From: GWC2-45-44 sp041661665
Lineage (GTDB): Bacteria; Planctomycetota; Phycisphaerae; Sedimentisphaerales; UBA12454
Reading direction: 5' to 3'
DNA: 64,000 nucleotides
Assembly: GCA_041661665.1 (NCBI GenBank)
Contig: JBAZTW010000007.1
Span: forward strand, 1-64,000
Numbering within the stretch: the stretch's first letter is position 1; the number at the start of each line of letters is the position of its first letter. The notes beneath the pieces are model-generated. The model made no database searches and was not told the origin of the DNA. It saw nothing but the letters and a program-made list of their open reading frames with translations. Positions 16,204-25,498 of this stretch are shown one piece after another. Made by a program: the position numbers and the translations under genes.

Positions 16204-18879
16204 ATGTCAAATTCCGCTGAAATTAGAAGTTCGTTTATAAAGTTTTTTGAGGACAAGGGTCATACCTTTGTGCCGTCCTCGCCGGTGATACCCCTCGGCG
16301 ATGATACGCTCCTGTTCGCAAACGCCGGTATGAACCAATTTAAGGATGTTTTCCTCGGCACAGGCAGCAGAAACTACACGCGCGCCGTCAACAGCCAAAA
16401 ATGTATCCGCGCAGGCGGCAAACACAACGACCTCGAAGATGTAGGCACAGACACTTACCACCACACCTTTTTTGAAATGCTCGGCAACTGGTCGTTTGGC
16501 GATTATTTTAAAGCAGAAGCAATCGAATGGGCATGGGAACTTTTAACGCGGGTCTGGAAAATCGACGCAAGCCGACTGCACGTTACATATTTTCAGGGCG
16601 ATTCACATGATGGCCTCGACCCTGACGATGAAGCGAAAAAATTCTGGAGCAAATACCTGCCCGAAGACAGAATCCACAAGGGCAACAAAAAAGATAACTT
16701 CTGGGAAATGGGCGAAACAGGCCCCTGCGGCCCCTGCAGCGAAATACATTACGATGGCACGCCCGACAAATCAGGCGGAAAACTTGTCAACGCAGGCAGC
16801 CCCGATGTTATTGAAATTTGGAATCTGGTATTTATACAATTCAACCGCGATACCACCGGCAAACTAACTCCCCTGCCCGCAAACCACGTTGATACCGGTA
16901 TGGGCTTGGAAAGAATCACGCGCGTTTTACATAATAAAACATCAAATTACGATACCGATGTTTTCGCCGCGATAATCGGCGCAACTGAAAAACTTACCGG
17001 CAAAAAATACACCGCTAAACTCGAAGACAAAACCGACATCGCGTTTCGCGTCATCGCCGACCATTTGCGAACGCTCGTTTTTGCTATTACCGATGGTGGC
17101 GTTGTCAGCAACGAAGGCAGAGGTTATGTCCTGCGAAGAATTTTGCGCCGAGCCGCAAGGTTCGGCAGAACCCTCGGTATGCACGAACCGTTTATGTATA
17201 AACTTGTCGATGTCGTCGTCGAAACAATGGGACAGGCCTTCGGCGAATTAAAAGAAAGAACCGAACTTGTAAAAACGGTTATAAAATCTGAAGAAGAAAG
17301 TTTCGGCAGAACTCTCGATAGAGGCCTTGAGATATTCGCCTCTGCCGCCGACAAAGCCGCCAAGCTCGGCATTATCAGCGGTGCGGATGCCTTTGAACTT
17401 TACGATACATTCGGCTTCCCGCTCGATTTAACCGCCCTGATGGCCAGAGAAAAAAATCTCAAAGTTGATACCGCCGGCTTTGAAGATTTAATGAATCAGC
17501 AAAGACAGCGGGCCAGAGCCGCGCAAAAAGCTGCCAGCTTCGCGGCATTTGTTACAGATGAAAAATTACCCGCCACAGATGATATGGCCAAATACGCGCA
17601 GGATAAAATAACAGCGAAAGTTTTAGGCTGGATTGACGAAAAGGGCTGGCACTCGCAGGGTAATATCACAAATGATGCCGCAATAGTTCTGGACAAGACC
17701 TGTTTCTACGCCGAGTCAGGCGGACAAACAGGCGACAGCGGCGCAATAATAACAGCAGACGGAATTTTCGCAGTTGAAGCGACCGAAAAAATCGCCGACT
17801 GCATTATACACAAAGGTAAATTTAAAAAAGGAACTATCAAGGTCGGCGATGCCGTCGAAGCCATAGTTGACGCTGCAAGACGCGAAACCAAAAAAAATCA
17901 CACCGCCACTCACCTGCTCCAATGGGCATTGCAGAAAGTCTGCGGCAGAAGTATCGCCCAGCAGGGCTCGCTTGTTTCTCCTGAATATCTGCGATTCGAC
18001 TTCACTTCGCCAAAAGCCCTGACTGATGAACAGACAAAGGAAGTGGAAAAATTAGTTAACGAAAAAATCTCACACTCCGTGCCTATTTGCTGTGCGACGC
18101 TGCCGATTGAAAAAGCGAAAAAGCTCGGCGCTATGGCGCTCTTCGGCGAAAAATACGGCAAAACCGTCCGCGTTATAGCCGTCGGTGCTGATAACGAAAA
18201 TAATCTCGATGATGCCTTCAGCAAGGAATTCTGCGGCGGAACACACGTCGCAAACACCGGCGCAATAGGCGGTTTCAAAATCATAAAAGAAGAATCCGTC
18301 TCCGCAGGCGTTCGCAGAATCACCGCCCTGACCGGCAAAGGACTGAATGAGTACTATAATAAGATGGGCGGTATTGTTGAAAACTTAGGTCAACTCCTGA
18401 AAGTCCCCGCTGACCAGATTTGCGAAAGAGTAAATAAAATCCTCGACGACAATAAAAATCTCGCCAAACAATTAAAGACCGCCTCTAAGCAAAGCGGTGC
18501 TGATGTAATGAGCAAAGCCAGGCAGCTTTTGGAAAGCTGCGAGAAAATAGGCACAAGTTCTGTTATTGTAAATGCCCTCGAATCCGCTACAATTGATGAG
18601 GCTCGCGAAGCGATTGATATGATAAAGGCAAAGGCAGGCTCCGCAGCAGTCGTCTTCGGATTTGCCGAGGGCGATAAAGTTACCCTGCTTGCCGGCGTAA
18701 GCGATGACCTTATTAAGAAAGGCCTAAAGGCAGGCGATATCGTCAAGGAAATCGCACCCATCGTTGGCGGCGGCGGAGGCGGAAAACCGCAAATGGCTCA
18801 GGCAGGCGGCAAAAATCCAAAGAATCTTCCGCAGGCCTTAACTCGTGCAATAGAATACATTAAAGATAAAATAGTTTAA
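16204..18879 (+). CDS. alaS: Alanine--tRNA ligase
   Basis: An 891-residue class II synthetase. The N-terminal catalytic core has HHTFFEMLGNWSFGDYFK near residue 80 and TGMGLERIT near residue 220. The editing domain carries HTATHLLQWAL near residue 565 and the CGGTH Zn-binding block near residue 680. The C-terminal DHHA1/C-Ala region ends with the Gly-rich GGGGGGKPQMAQAGG. The ATG at 16204 (MSNSAEIRSSF) is preferred over a GTG five codons upstream that lies inside the CTCTGTG repeat leader. A copy of this start lies at 14102-14142. Confidence 0.97.
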   Translation: MSNSAEIRSSFIKFFEDKGHTFVPSSPVIPLGDDTLLFANAGMNQFKDVFLGTGSRNYTRAVNSQKCIRAGGKHNDLEDVGTDTYHHTFFEMLGNWSFGDYFKAEAIEWAWELLTRVWKIDASRLHVTYFQGDSHDGLDPDDEAKKFWSKYLPEDRIHKGNKKDNFWEMGETGPCGPCSEIHYDGTPDKSGGKLVNAGSPDVIEIWNLVFIQFNRDTTGKLTPLPANHVDTGMGLERITRVLHNKTSNYDTDVFAAIIGATEKLTGKKYTAKLEDKTDIAFRVIADHLRTLVFAITDGGVVSNEGRGYVLRRILRRAARFGRTLGMHEPFMYKLVDVVVETMGQAFGELKERTELVKTVIKSEEESFGRTLDRGLEIFASAADKAAKLGIISGADAFELYDTFGFPLDLTALMAREKNLKVDTAGFEDLMNQQRQRARAAQKAASFAAFVTDEKLPATDDMAKYAQDKITAKVLGWIDEKGWHSQGNITNDAAIVLDKTCFYAESGGQTGDSGAIITADGIFAVEATEKIADCIIHKGKFKKGTIKVGDAVEAIVDAARRETKKNHTATHLLQWALQKVCGRSIAQQGSLVSPEYLRFDFTSPKALTDEQTKEVEKLVNEKISHSVPICCATLPIEKAKKLGAMALFGEKYGKTVRVIAVGADNENNLDDAFSKEFCGGTHVANTGAIGGFKIIKEESVSAGVRRITALTGKGLNEYYNKMGGIVENLGQLLKVPADQICERVNKILDDNKNLAKQLKTASKQSGADVMSKARQLLESCEKIGTSSVIVNALESATIDEAREAIDMIKAKAGSAAVVFGFAEGDKVTLLAGVSDDLIKKGLKAGDIVKEIAPIVGGGGGGKPQMAQAGGKNPKNLPQALTRAIEYIKDKIV

Positions 18880-18913
18880 GTTTTTTCTCTGTGTCTCTGT
18901 GGTGAATTTTTTT

Positions 18914-19750
18914 ATGTCAAATGGAAATGGTAAAACTTCGCTTCTCGCCAAATTTGGCGCATCCGTTATTGAAACCGTATATCACAGCGGCCGTTTTGCT
19001 CGCTTCCAATGGTCAGCAATAACCGCTTCCTGCTCCGTCTGCCTAAAACCAGCTATGTACCCCCTCATCTTAAACCAAATGCTCGCCATCGGCGTCCGCT
19101 CCGTCCCGGTCGTTGCAATAACTGGCGCGTTTGTGGGAATGGTGCTGGCGATACAGGCTTACGACCAGCTTGCGGGGTTGGGAATCGAAGAACATTTGGG
19201 CGTGCTGATAAATTTGTCGGTTGTTAAGGAGCTTGGGCCGGTGCTGGCGGCAGTGATGCTTGCGGGTCGAGTCGGCGGAGCTTTGACGGCGGAACTCGGC
19301 ACAATGAATGTTACCGAACAGATACTGGCGGTTCAGAGTATGGGAACTAATCCAATCCGGTATTTAGTCGCGCCGCGATGGATAGCCTGTCTGCTTCTTA
19401 CGCCCGTTTTGATTATCTATGGCGATTTTCTTGGAATGCTCGGCGGGTATCTGATTAGTGTGCCATACCTCGGTATTAACAACGCGGCATATTGGAATTA
19501 CAGCGCATCGGGCGTTGAGTTCTGGGATATATCAATAGGAATAATAAAGGGATTTTTCTTCGGTATCGCGATTGCGGGCGTAAGCTGCTATAAAGGCTTC
19601 CACTGCAAAGAAGGTGCGCAAGGCGTAGGCGAAGCCTGCACCGAAGCGTTTGTCGGAAGCTTTATTATTATTCTGGCAATCGATTTTGTTCTCGTCGTAG
19701 TCTCAAAGGCGATATATTCGTCGCTCTGGCCTTTGAGAATGCTGCTTTAA
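18914..19750 (+). CDS. mlaE: MlaE-family ABC transporter permease
   Basis: A 278-residue integral membrane permease of the MlaE/YrbE family, which moves phospholipid or other hydrophobic lipids across the envelope with an MlaF ATPase. The conserved block VVKELGPVLAAVMLAGRVGGALTAELG (residues ~95-121) is diagnostic, followed by NVTEQILAVQSMGTNPIRYL. Five or six hydrophobic segments are visible. The ATG at 18914 follows the same leader word as alaS. The ATPase gene follows within 42 bases, but no MCE-domain MlaD substrate-binding gene is adjacent. Confidence 0.9.
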   Translation: MSNGNGKTSLLAKFGASVIETVYHSGRFARFQWSAITASCSVCLKPAMYPLILNQMLAIGVRSVPVVAITGAFVGMVLAIQAYDQLAGLGIEEHLGVLINLSVVKELGPVLAAVMLAGRVGGALTAELGTMNVTEQILAVQSMGTNPIRYLVAPRWIACLLLTPVLIIYGDFLGMLGGYLISVPYLGINNAAYWNYSASGVEFWDISIGIIKGFFFGIAIAGVSCYKGFHCKEGAQGVGEACTEAFVGSFIIILAIDFVLVVVSKAIYSSLWPLRMLL

Positions 19751-19792
19751 AAATGTATAACCACAGATTACACAGATAACACGGATTAAAAA

Positions 19793-20617
19793 GTGGAAAA
19801 AAAAACATCAGCATCTGAAGAGATAATTGCTCTTAAGAATATCAACAAGAGCTTCGGCAGTAATGTCGTACTTGACGATATTTCGCTTTCTTTCGAGAAG
19901 GGCAAAACAACCGTAATCATCGGGCCAAGCGGCTGCGGCAAAACCGTCTTAATCAAACATATTATCGTTCTCCTCCGGCCCGATACGGGCAGAGTTTATT
20001 TTCACGATATGAGAATTGATAATATGCAGGAAAAGCAGCTCGATGCGATTCGCACAAGAATGGGATTTTTGTTTCAGGGCGGTGCGCTTTTCGACAGTCT
20101 GAATGTTTTAGAAAATGTCATCTTTCCGGTCAAGCAGCACGTCAAAATTAAAAATACTGAAAAACTTCACGAGCTGGGCAGGACAAAATTAGCGATGGTC
20201 GGAATGGAAAGTTTTGTGAACGCATATCCCGCTAAACTTTCCGGCGGACAAAAAAAGAGGGTCGCTTTGGCAAGAGCGATAGCTATGAGTCCGGAAGTGA
20301 TTTTGTATGATGAGCCTACGACGGGTCTTGACCCGATACGCTCGGATGTGATTAACGAATTGATTATAAAATTGCAGAAGGAGCTTGGCATCACGAGCAT
20401 TGTTGTTACGCACGATATGGCCAGCGCGTATAAAGTCGCTGACCGGATTATAATGCTGCACAAGGGCAAAGTTGCCGCCGATGGCAACGCTGATTATATA
20501 CGCAATCATTCTTCGCCCGTCGTTCAGCAGTTTATCAACGGCCAGGCCGACGATGACGATTTAAAAGCCCTGCGGGCTTCAAGTTCTGATATTAAAATTT
20601 CGGATATTGAACAGTAG
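19793..20617 (+). CDS. mlaF: MlaF-family ABC transporter ATP-binding protein
   Basis: A 274-residue ABC ATPase starting from GTG. It has Walker A GPSGCGKTVLIKHI near residue 44, Q-loop LFQGGALFDSLNVLENV (typical of MlaF, with GALFDS), signature LSGGQKKRVALARA near residue 146, Walker B VILYDEPTTGLDPI and the H-loop VVTHDM. It pairs with the MlaE permease just upstream. The C-terminal tail QADDDDLKALRASSSD is acidic and variable. The leader contains an inverted CACAGA-type word (ACCACAGATTACACAGAT). Confidence 0.92.
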   Translation: MEKKTSASEEIIALKNINKSFGSNVVLDDISLSFEKGKTTVIIGPSGCGKTVLIKHIIVLLRPDTGRVYFHDMRIDNMQEKQLDAIRTRMGFLFQGGALFDSLNVLENVIFPVKQHVKIKNTEKLHELGRTKLAMVGMESFVNAYPAKLSGGQKKRVALARAIAMSPEVILYDEPTTGLDPIRSDVINELIIKLQKELGITSIVVTHDMASAYKVADRIIMLHKGKVAADGNADYIRNHSSPVVQQFINGQADDDDLKALRASSSDIKISDIEQ

Positions 20618-20623
20618 TTTTAG

Positions 20624-20830
20624 CCACAGAGAACACAGAGGGCACAGAGATATAAAATATATAACCGCGGATGATGCTGATTTCGCAGAAAAAAGAAGTA
20701 AAGATGTAAAGAAGTGCGGAGGCAATGAAATCTGCTGAAACCAATTCCTTACTTCCTTATGGTCCTTTTTTATTTGGTTTCTGCGCAAATGCAGTTTTGC
20801 AATTTGATAACATGATTTGGAGAAAATTCG
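20624..20830. repeat. CACAGAG words and a GGAAGTAAGGAAG-family inverted repeat
   Basis: GCCACAGAGAACACAGAGGGCACAGAG (20625-20650 region) is the inverted form of the CTCTGTG word. It is followed by an AAGAAGTAAAGATG.../...CCTTACTTCCTTATGG imperfect hairpin at 20691-20771. No gene is seen. Confidence 0.7.
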
Positions 20831-20831
20831 G

Positions 20832-21557
20832 ATGAAAGATGTTATTTCAAAAATGACGTTCAGTTTTTTGATGGCTCAGTTCCTGCCCGGTGCGGTTGTG
20901 ATGTTCTCCGCCATCTGTGCATTTGGGCGCGTGGCCAATCAGCCAAATAATTCTTGTGGCACTAAAATAGCATATATACCCATTGAAGCCGCGAAGAGTT
21001 CTCTTGCTTCACCGTTTCACATTATAGGTTTTGTTTTTCTTTCTGTCGCAATAGGTATGTTGATCCATGGTATTCACTGGGTTACATTGGGAGGTCTGGA
21101 GCATTATGCGACAAAGAAAAACAAGGAACATTCAATCAGAGATTTGTGGTGGTACAAAAACATTCCAGCATTCCCTTTGATTGCCTTCGCACCAATAATA
21201 ATGGCCATGGAAGTAATTTGCTTCTTGCTTGTGCGGCGAATTGACAGTTTGACGATGGATGAAAATGTTTCAGATATTCCAAAGGATAAGATAGACGCAT
21301 TTCTTTACCTTCAAGAGTTTTATCTGTCTTTTGGACAGTTCTATGCACATATGGCCTATGCGTTGGCAATTAGTCTGTTTTTCATACTCAAAGCTCTTAA
21401 ATTATGCAACTTAAGTTGTGTCCAGCATTATAGCTTTGCGGTTGGACTTTGGTTGTTGGTAGGAATATTTTTTGTTTTAGGGCGAATCCAACTAAGTTCA
21501 CTATTCAAGGCGGAAAGAGAAATAGTCAAAAAGACTGACCCAAAACCAAAAGAGTAG
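20832..21557 (+). CDS. Integral membrane protein of unknown function
   Basis: The ATG at 20832, with GGAG 12 bases upstream, gives 241 residues. Five hydrophobic segments are visible (approximately residues 10-35, 60-80, 113-137, 177-198 and 203-223), separated by polar loops including a Lys-rich ATKKNKEHSIRDLWWYKN. No family is recognised. It lies alone between mlaF and the fic promoter and ends in a basic tail. Confidence 0.65.
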   Translation: MKDVISKMTFSFLMAQFLPGAVVMFSAICAFGRVANQPNNSCGTKIAYIPIEAAKSSLASPFHIIGFVFLSVAIGMLIHGIHWVTLGGLEHYATKKNKEHSIRDLWWYKNIPAFPLIAFAPIIMAMEVICFLLVRRIDSLTMDENVSDIPKDKIDAFLYLQEFYLSFGQFYAHMAYALAISLFFILKALKLCNLSCVQHYSFAVGLWLLVGIFFVLGRIQLSSLFKAEREIVKKTDPKPKE

Positions 21558-21662
21558 AGAATTGAAAAAAATAATTATTCGTAAAATAAGCAGAATCTAC
21601 GATTTTTTCTTCGTGCTTTGGTGGCCTTTTGACTCTATTCAGGACAGGTCGATTATCAATGA

Positions 21663-21746
21663 AAAACACTCCAAAACCGTGAAAAGTAGTGCTTTTTAGA
21701 AGTGTTTTCACGATTATATTGACAAAAGCGTGAAAATTCGTATAAT
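21663..21746 (+). promoter_or_regulatory. Consensus promoter with overlapping operators, apparently leaderless start (fic)
   Basis: TTGACA (21719-21724), a 16-base spacer and TATAAT (21741-21746) lie directly before fic. The expected start of transcription is at or next to the ATG (21753), so the mRNA has almost no leader. CGTGAAAA at 21678 is inverted as TTTTCACG at 21705 and occurs again as a direct copy at 21729, inside the spacer. A second overlapping pair is AAAACACT (21663) and AGTGTTTT (21701). The spacing suggests a repressor covering the core promoter. Confidence 0.75.
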
Positions 21747-21752
21747 TTAGTT

Positions 21753-22646
21753 ATGCCAAAAATATTACAGATATTCAATACAATTACTCGCCTGAGAAAG
21801 CGATATTACGCTGCTGTTATCGGCAAGGAATCGCTCATAAAAATATTGAGCGAGACGGAGGTTGCCGAGCAGGTTTATAACTCCAACGCTATCGAGAACA
21901 GTACTCTTACTCTTGAAGAAACGGAGAAAATTCTATTACAAATAGATTTAGACAGATACATTTCAGAGCGGGAAATTTTTGAGGCCAGGAATCTTGCGCG
22001 AGTAGTTTCTTATATTGATACAAGAGCTAAAGAACAGGAACTTAATCTTGAGGTTATTCTGTCGCTTCACAAAATGCTTATGGGTAATCTCCGTGAAGAC
22101 ATCGCAGGGAGATTTCGCAAGTCCGGCGAGTATGTTCATGTCGCCGGCCATATAGCTCCGGCCCCGGAAGAAGTAACAGAAAGATTAGAAAAAATGCTTG
22201 CGGCATATAACGCTGCCAGCCATGAAAATATTATAAAGCGTATTGCTTTGCTGCATCTTAAGTTTGAACAGACGCATCCATTTGTTGATGGTAACGGCAG
22301 AATCGGAAGAGTAATAAATAATTATTTGCTGATACGAGAAGGTTTTGTGCCGGTAAATATCAAATTTATTGACAGAAAAATGTATTACGAGGCTTTTAAT
22401 GAGTTTAACGAAAAAGGCGCTGCGAAAATAATGGAGGAAATAGTAGGCAAATCGCTTACGAACAGTTATCACAGGAGGCTTGCATATTTAGAAGGTGCGC
22501 AAATTATGACGCTTGGCGAATACGCAAAAAAATATAAAATATCGCACTCAAATTTGATAAATAAAGCGAATCGCCAAACCATAGAGGCTTTTCTTGAAAA
22601 AGGGGTTTGGAAAATAGGCGTAAATAAAAAAACAGATAAGTTATGA
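21753..22646 (+). CDS. Fic-family protein (AMPylator-like, class II inhibitory motif)
   Basis: A 297-residue Fic protein. The catalytic loop HPFVDGNGRIGR near residue 175 is intact (His nucleophile base, Asp for Mg, phosphate-binding Arg). Near residue 47, SNAIEN matches the [ST]xxxE[GN] autoinhibitory helix placed N-terminal to the Fic core, as in class II Fic proteins. The C-terminal MTLGEYAKKYKISHSNLINKANRQ (from residue ~250) looks like a winged-helix HTH, so the protein may also bind DNA. Its stop overlaps the next start (ATGA). Fic enzymes usually AMPylate a protein target. The target here is unknown. Confidence 0.9.
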   Translation: MPKILQIFNTITRLRKRYYAAVIGKESLIKILSETEVAEQVYNSNAIENSTLTLEETEKILLQIDLDRYISEREIFEARNLARVVSYIDTRAKEQELNLEVILSLHKMLMGNLREDIAGRFRKSGEYVHVAGHIAPAPEEVTERLEKMLAAYNAASHENIIKRIALLHLKFEQTHPFVDGNGRIGRVINNYLLIREGFVPVNIKFIDRKMYYEAFNEFNEKGAAKIMEEIVGKSLTNSYHRRLAYLEGAQIMTLGEYAKKYKISHSNLINKANRQTIEAFLEKGVWKIGVNKKTDKL

Positions 22647-25498
22647 ATACCAAACAACCCCAGCGAATTGCAGATGAACTTTTGCCATTGCTCAAAGGTG
22701 AATGCTTTGCGGATATTTTCACCCGCGTCGCCTTCAGTACCGACGGCAGCATTTATCAGATAATCCCGCTTTGCATTGTCGCACCGGCAAATACGGACGA
22801 CATTGCTATTGTCGTAAAATACGCAGGGCAAAATAACATTCCTATTTCTCCACGCGGAGCGGGCAGCGGACTTGGCGGCGAGTCGCTGACGGCTGGCATA
22901 ATGCTCGATACGACGAGGTTTATGAATAAAATTACCGGCGTATCCGTTGACGGCGGCACAGTTACCTGCCAGGTCGGCGTTGTGCTTGACGATGTGAATA
23001 AATATCTTGCAAAGTTCGGCAAGAAAATCGGGCCTGACCCATCGAGCGGCAACCGCGCGGTTATAGGCGGAGTTGTGGCGAATAATTCCACCGGCGCTCA
23101 TTCGCTTAGTTACGGATATATCTCGAATTTTGTAGAAAAGATAAAATACGTTTTGCCGGATGGAAGAATCTCTGAATTTGAAAATAATATCGGCAGCGGC
23201 GAGAAAAAAATCGCAAAAGACTGCTTCGAGCTTTTAAATTCAAACACCGAGCTAATTGCGAAAGTTCAGCCATCAACGAAACGAAATCACAGCGGATATA
23301 ATATCGCCAATGTTGTGCATAACGGCAGAATTGATATGGCCAAAATGCTGGCAGGTTCGGAAGGAACGCTGGCAATATTCACGGAAGTAACGCTGCGAAG
23401 TGTAGATATCCCGAAAGTAACTGCGGTTGTGCAGTTTGAATTTGATTCTTTGGATAAAATGGCACACGCGGTTCCGATTATTGTCGATTGCGGCGCGGCA
23501 GCCTGCGAACTGATGGGACAGGATTTGATAAAAATCGCAAGAGAAGCATTTGAGCAGTATCACGATATTCTCAATCCTGACTCGGTCGCGAGTTTGCTTG
23601 TGGAATTTTGCGGCGATACGAATGATGAGGTGAAGGGAAAAATAGAAAAAGCAGTTTCAGCGGTCAGCGGTCTCTGTTTCGATAAAACAATAGTCTTCGA
23701 CCCGGCGATTCAAAAGCGGCTGTTTAAATGTCGGAAAGATGCGGTTCCTCTTTTAGCAAGGAATAAAGGACTCAAGCAGCCTGTGCCTTTTATAGAGGAT
23801 GTTTCGGTCGATAGCAGGAAATTGGTGGAGTATCTGGCGGGTTTGCAAATAATCGGCGAAAAGTATAAAGTCGATATGGTTTATTACGGGCACGCGGGCG
23901 ATGGCGAAATTCATGTTCGGCCTTATCTCGATTTGTCCGACCATGCCGATTTGAAAAAAATGACAGAAATAGCGGAAGAAGTTTTTTCGCTTGCGCTGTC
24001 GCTGGGCGGTTCGCTGAGCGGAGAACATGCCGATGGGCTGATTCATGCGGCGTTTATGGAAAAGCATTTTGGCAGGGAATATTGCGATATTCTAAGAAAG
24101 CTTAAAAAAATATTCGACCCAAAAAATATTCTCAACCCAGGTAAAATTATCAGCGATAACCCCAATGTAATGATTGAAAATCTTCGCACTGAACATAAAT
24201 TGATTGATGAGCGGATTACGCCGGTGCTGAATTTTAAAAATGACGAATTCAAATTCGAGGTTATCCAGTGCAGCGGCTGCGGATTGTGCAGAAGTACGGA
24301 TTCTGTTTTGCGGATGTGTCCGGTGTTTCGCGCAATGGACAGTAATGAGTTGTATTCATCCCGCGCAAGAGCGAATTTATTAGCGGCGTGGGCAAAGGGG
24401 TTAATCAGCGAGCAGGATTTCGAGTCGGAGCAGTTTCGAGAAATTTTGTCTAACTGCATAAATTGCAAGGCGTGCGTTTTGGATTGCCCATCGGGCGTGG
24501 ATATCTCAAAAATGATGATGGATGTCCGGGCAAGATTAGCAAAGAAAAAAGGGCTTGCGAAAACTGCACGGGTTTTGACGTATAGCAGATATATAAGCAT
24601 TTTAAGTTCGGCCTTTGCACCAATGAGCAATTTTGTTATGAACCTGCCGCTGATGAAGCAGCTTATGAATGTTTGGTTTGGAATTGATAAACGCAGAGGG
24701 ATGCCGAAGTTTGGTTTTTCGAGTTTTATTAAAAAAGCGAATAAGTTTTTGGCTGCGGAGCCAAAGCTCGAAAATCCAAATGATAAGGTGGCGTATTTTA
24801 CGGACACTTATGTGAATTACAACGACCATGAACTGGGTTTTGCGGCAATAAAATTTTTGCGGGCAAATAATATCGAAGTAATTATTCCTGCACAGAGACC
24901 TGCTCCGCTGCCGGCGGTGGTCTATGGCGATATCGCGACAAGTAGAAAAGATTTACAATACAATGTTGAGCAGTTGGCGAAGGTGATTAAGAAGGGCTAT
25001 AAAATTATTTGTTCCGAACCGAGTGCGGCGTTATGCTTGAAAGAAGATTTAAGATTTTTTGTAGATAGCGATGATGCGAGATTAGTTTCTGGAAACGTAT
25101 TTGAGTTTTTTGAATATTTAAAAACGGTTGAGATTGCCGCGGCCGCAACAAGCGGCCTCGCAATGACAAGTTATGTTCATCATACGCCCTGCCATTTGCT
25201 GGTATTGGAAAAGAAGCCTGCTTCGGTGGAAGTTTTGAAACAATTATGCGGTATTGAAGTTGAGGAATTAAACGCAGGCTGCTGCGGAATCGCGGGCACA
25301 TTCGGAATGCAGAAGAAAAATTATGATATGTCGATAAAAATCGGCAAGGGGCTGGCTGAAAAGATACGGCTGTCAAACGCCGATGTGATTTTGACCGAAT
25401 GTTCGACCTGCAAAATGCAGATTGAACATTTGACCGGCAAAAAAGTCGAACATCCAATAAAATTATTGTGGGATGTTTATGGAAACAGACAACCTTAA
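22643..25498 (+). CDS. FAD-linked oxidase / Fe-S / CCG-domain fusion (D-lactate or glycolate dehydrogenase type)
   Basis: A 951-residue fusion like YdiJ and GlcD+GlcF. Residues ~40-220 form a PCMH-type FAD domain (SPRGAGSGLGGESLT, GPDPSSGNRAVIGGVVANNSTGAHS). A FAD-oxidase C-terminal domain follows with YYGHAGDGEIHVRP and GEHADGL. Cys clusters CSGCGLC (near residue 546) and CINCKACVLDCP (near residue 610) suit 4Fe-4S centres. Near the C-terminus, HHTPCHLL, GCCGIAGTFG and ECSTCKMQ form one heterodisulfide-reductase-like CCG domain. The matching first CCG segment (YFTDTYVNYNDHELGF...AQRPAPLPAVV) has lost its Cys. Likely a 2-hydroxyacid oxidoreductase at the membrane or cytosol. Confidence 0.85.
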   Translation: MNTKQPQRIADELLPLLKGECFADIFTRVAFSTDGSIYQIIPLCIVAPANTDDIAIVVKYAGQNNIPISPRGAGSGLGGESLTAGIMLDTTRFMNKITGVSVDGGTVTCQVGVVLDDVNKYLAKFGKKIGPDPSSGNRAVIGGVVANNSTGAHSLSYGYISNFVEKIKYVLPDGRISEFENNIGSGEKKIAKDCFELLNSNTELIAKVQPSTKRNHSGYNIANVVHNGRIDMAKMLAGSEGTLAIFTEVTLRSVDIPKVTAVVQFEFDSLDKMAHAVPIIVDCGAAACELMGQDLIKIAREAFEQYHDILNPDSVASLLVEFCGDTNDEVKGKIEKAVSAVSGLCFDKTIVFDPAIQKRLFKCRKDAVPLLARNKGLKQPVPFIEDVSVDSRKLVEYLAGLQIIGEKYKVDMVYYGHAGDGEIHVRPYLDLSDHADLKKMTEIAEEVFSLALSLGGSLSGEHADGLIHAAFMEKHFGREYCDILRKLKKIFDPKNILNPGKIISDNPNVMIENLRTEHKLIDERITPVLNFKNDEFKFEVIQCSGCGLCRSTDSVLRMCPVFRAMDSNELYSSRARANLLAAWAKGLISEQDFESEQFREILSNCINCKACVLDCPSGVDISKMMMDVRARLAKKKGLAKTARVLTYSRYISILSSAFAPMSNFVMNLPLMKQLMNVWFGIDKRRGMPKFGFSSFIKKANKFLAAEPKLENPNDKVAYFTDTYVNYNDHELGFAAIKFLRANNIEVIIPAQRPAPLPAVVYGDIATSRKDLQYNVEQLAKVIKKGYKIICSEPSAALCLKEDLRFFVDSDDARLVSGNVFEFFEYLKTVEIAAAATSGLAMTSYVHHTPCHLLVLEKKPASVEVLKQLCGIEVEELNAGCCGIAGTFGMQKKNYDMSIKIGKGLAEKIRLSNADVILTECSTCKMQIEHLTGKKVEHPIKLLWDVYGNRQP

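Noticed and set aside
21558..21660. Toxin-antitoxin partner gene for Fic
   Set aside because: No short ORF with an antitoxin-like sequence lies upstream. The inhibitory motif is inside the Fic protein itself.
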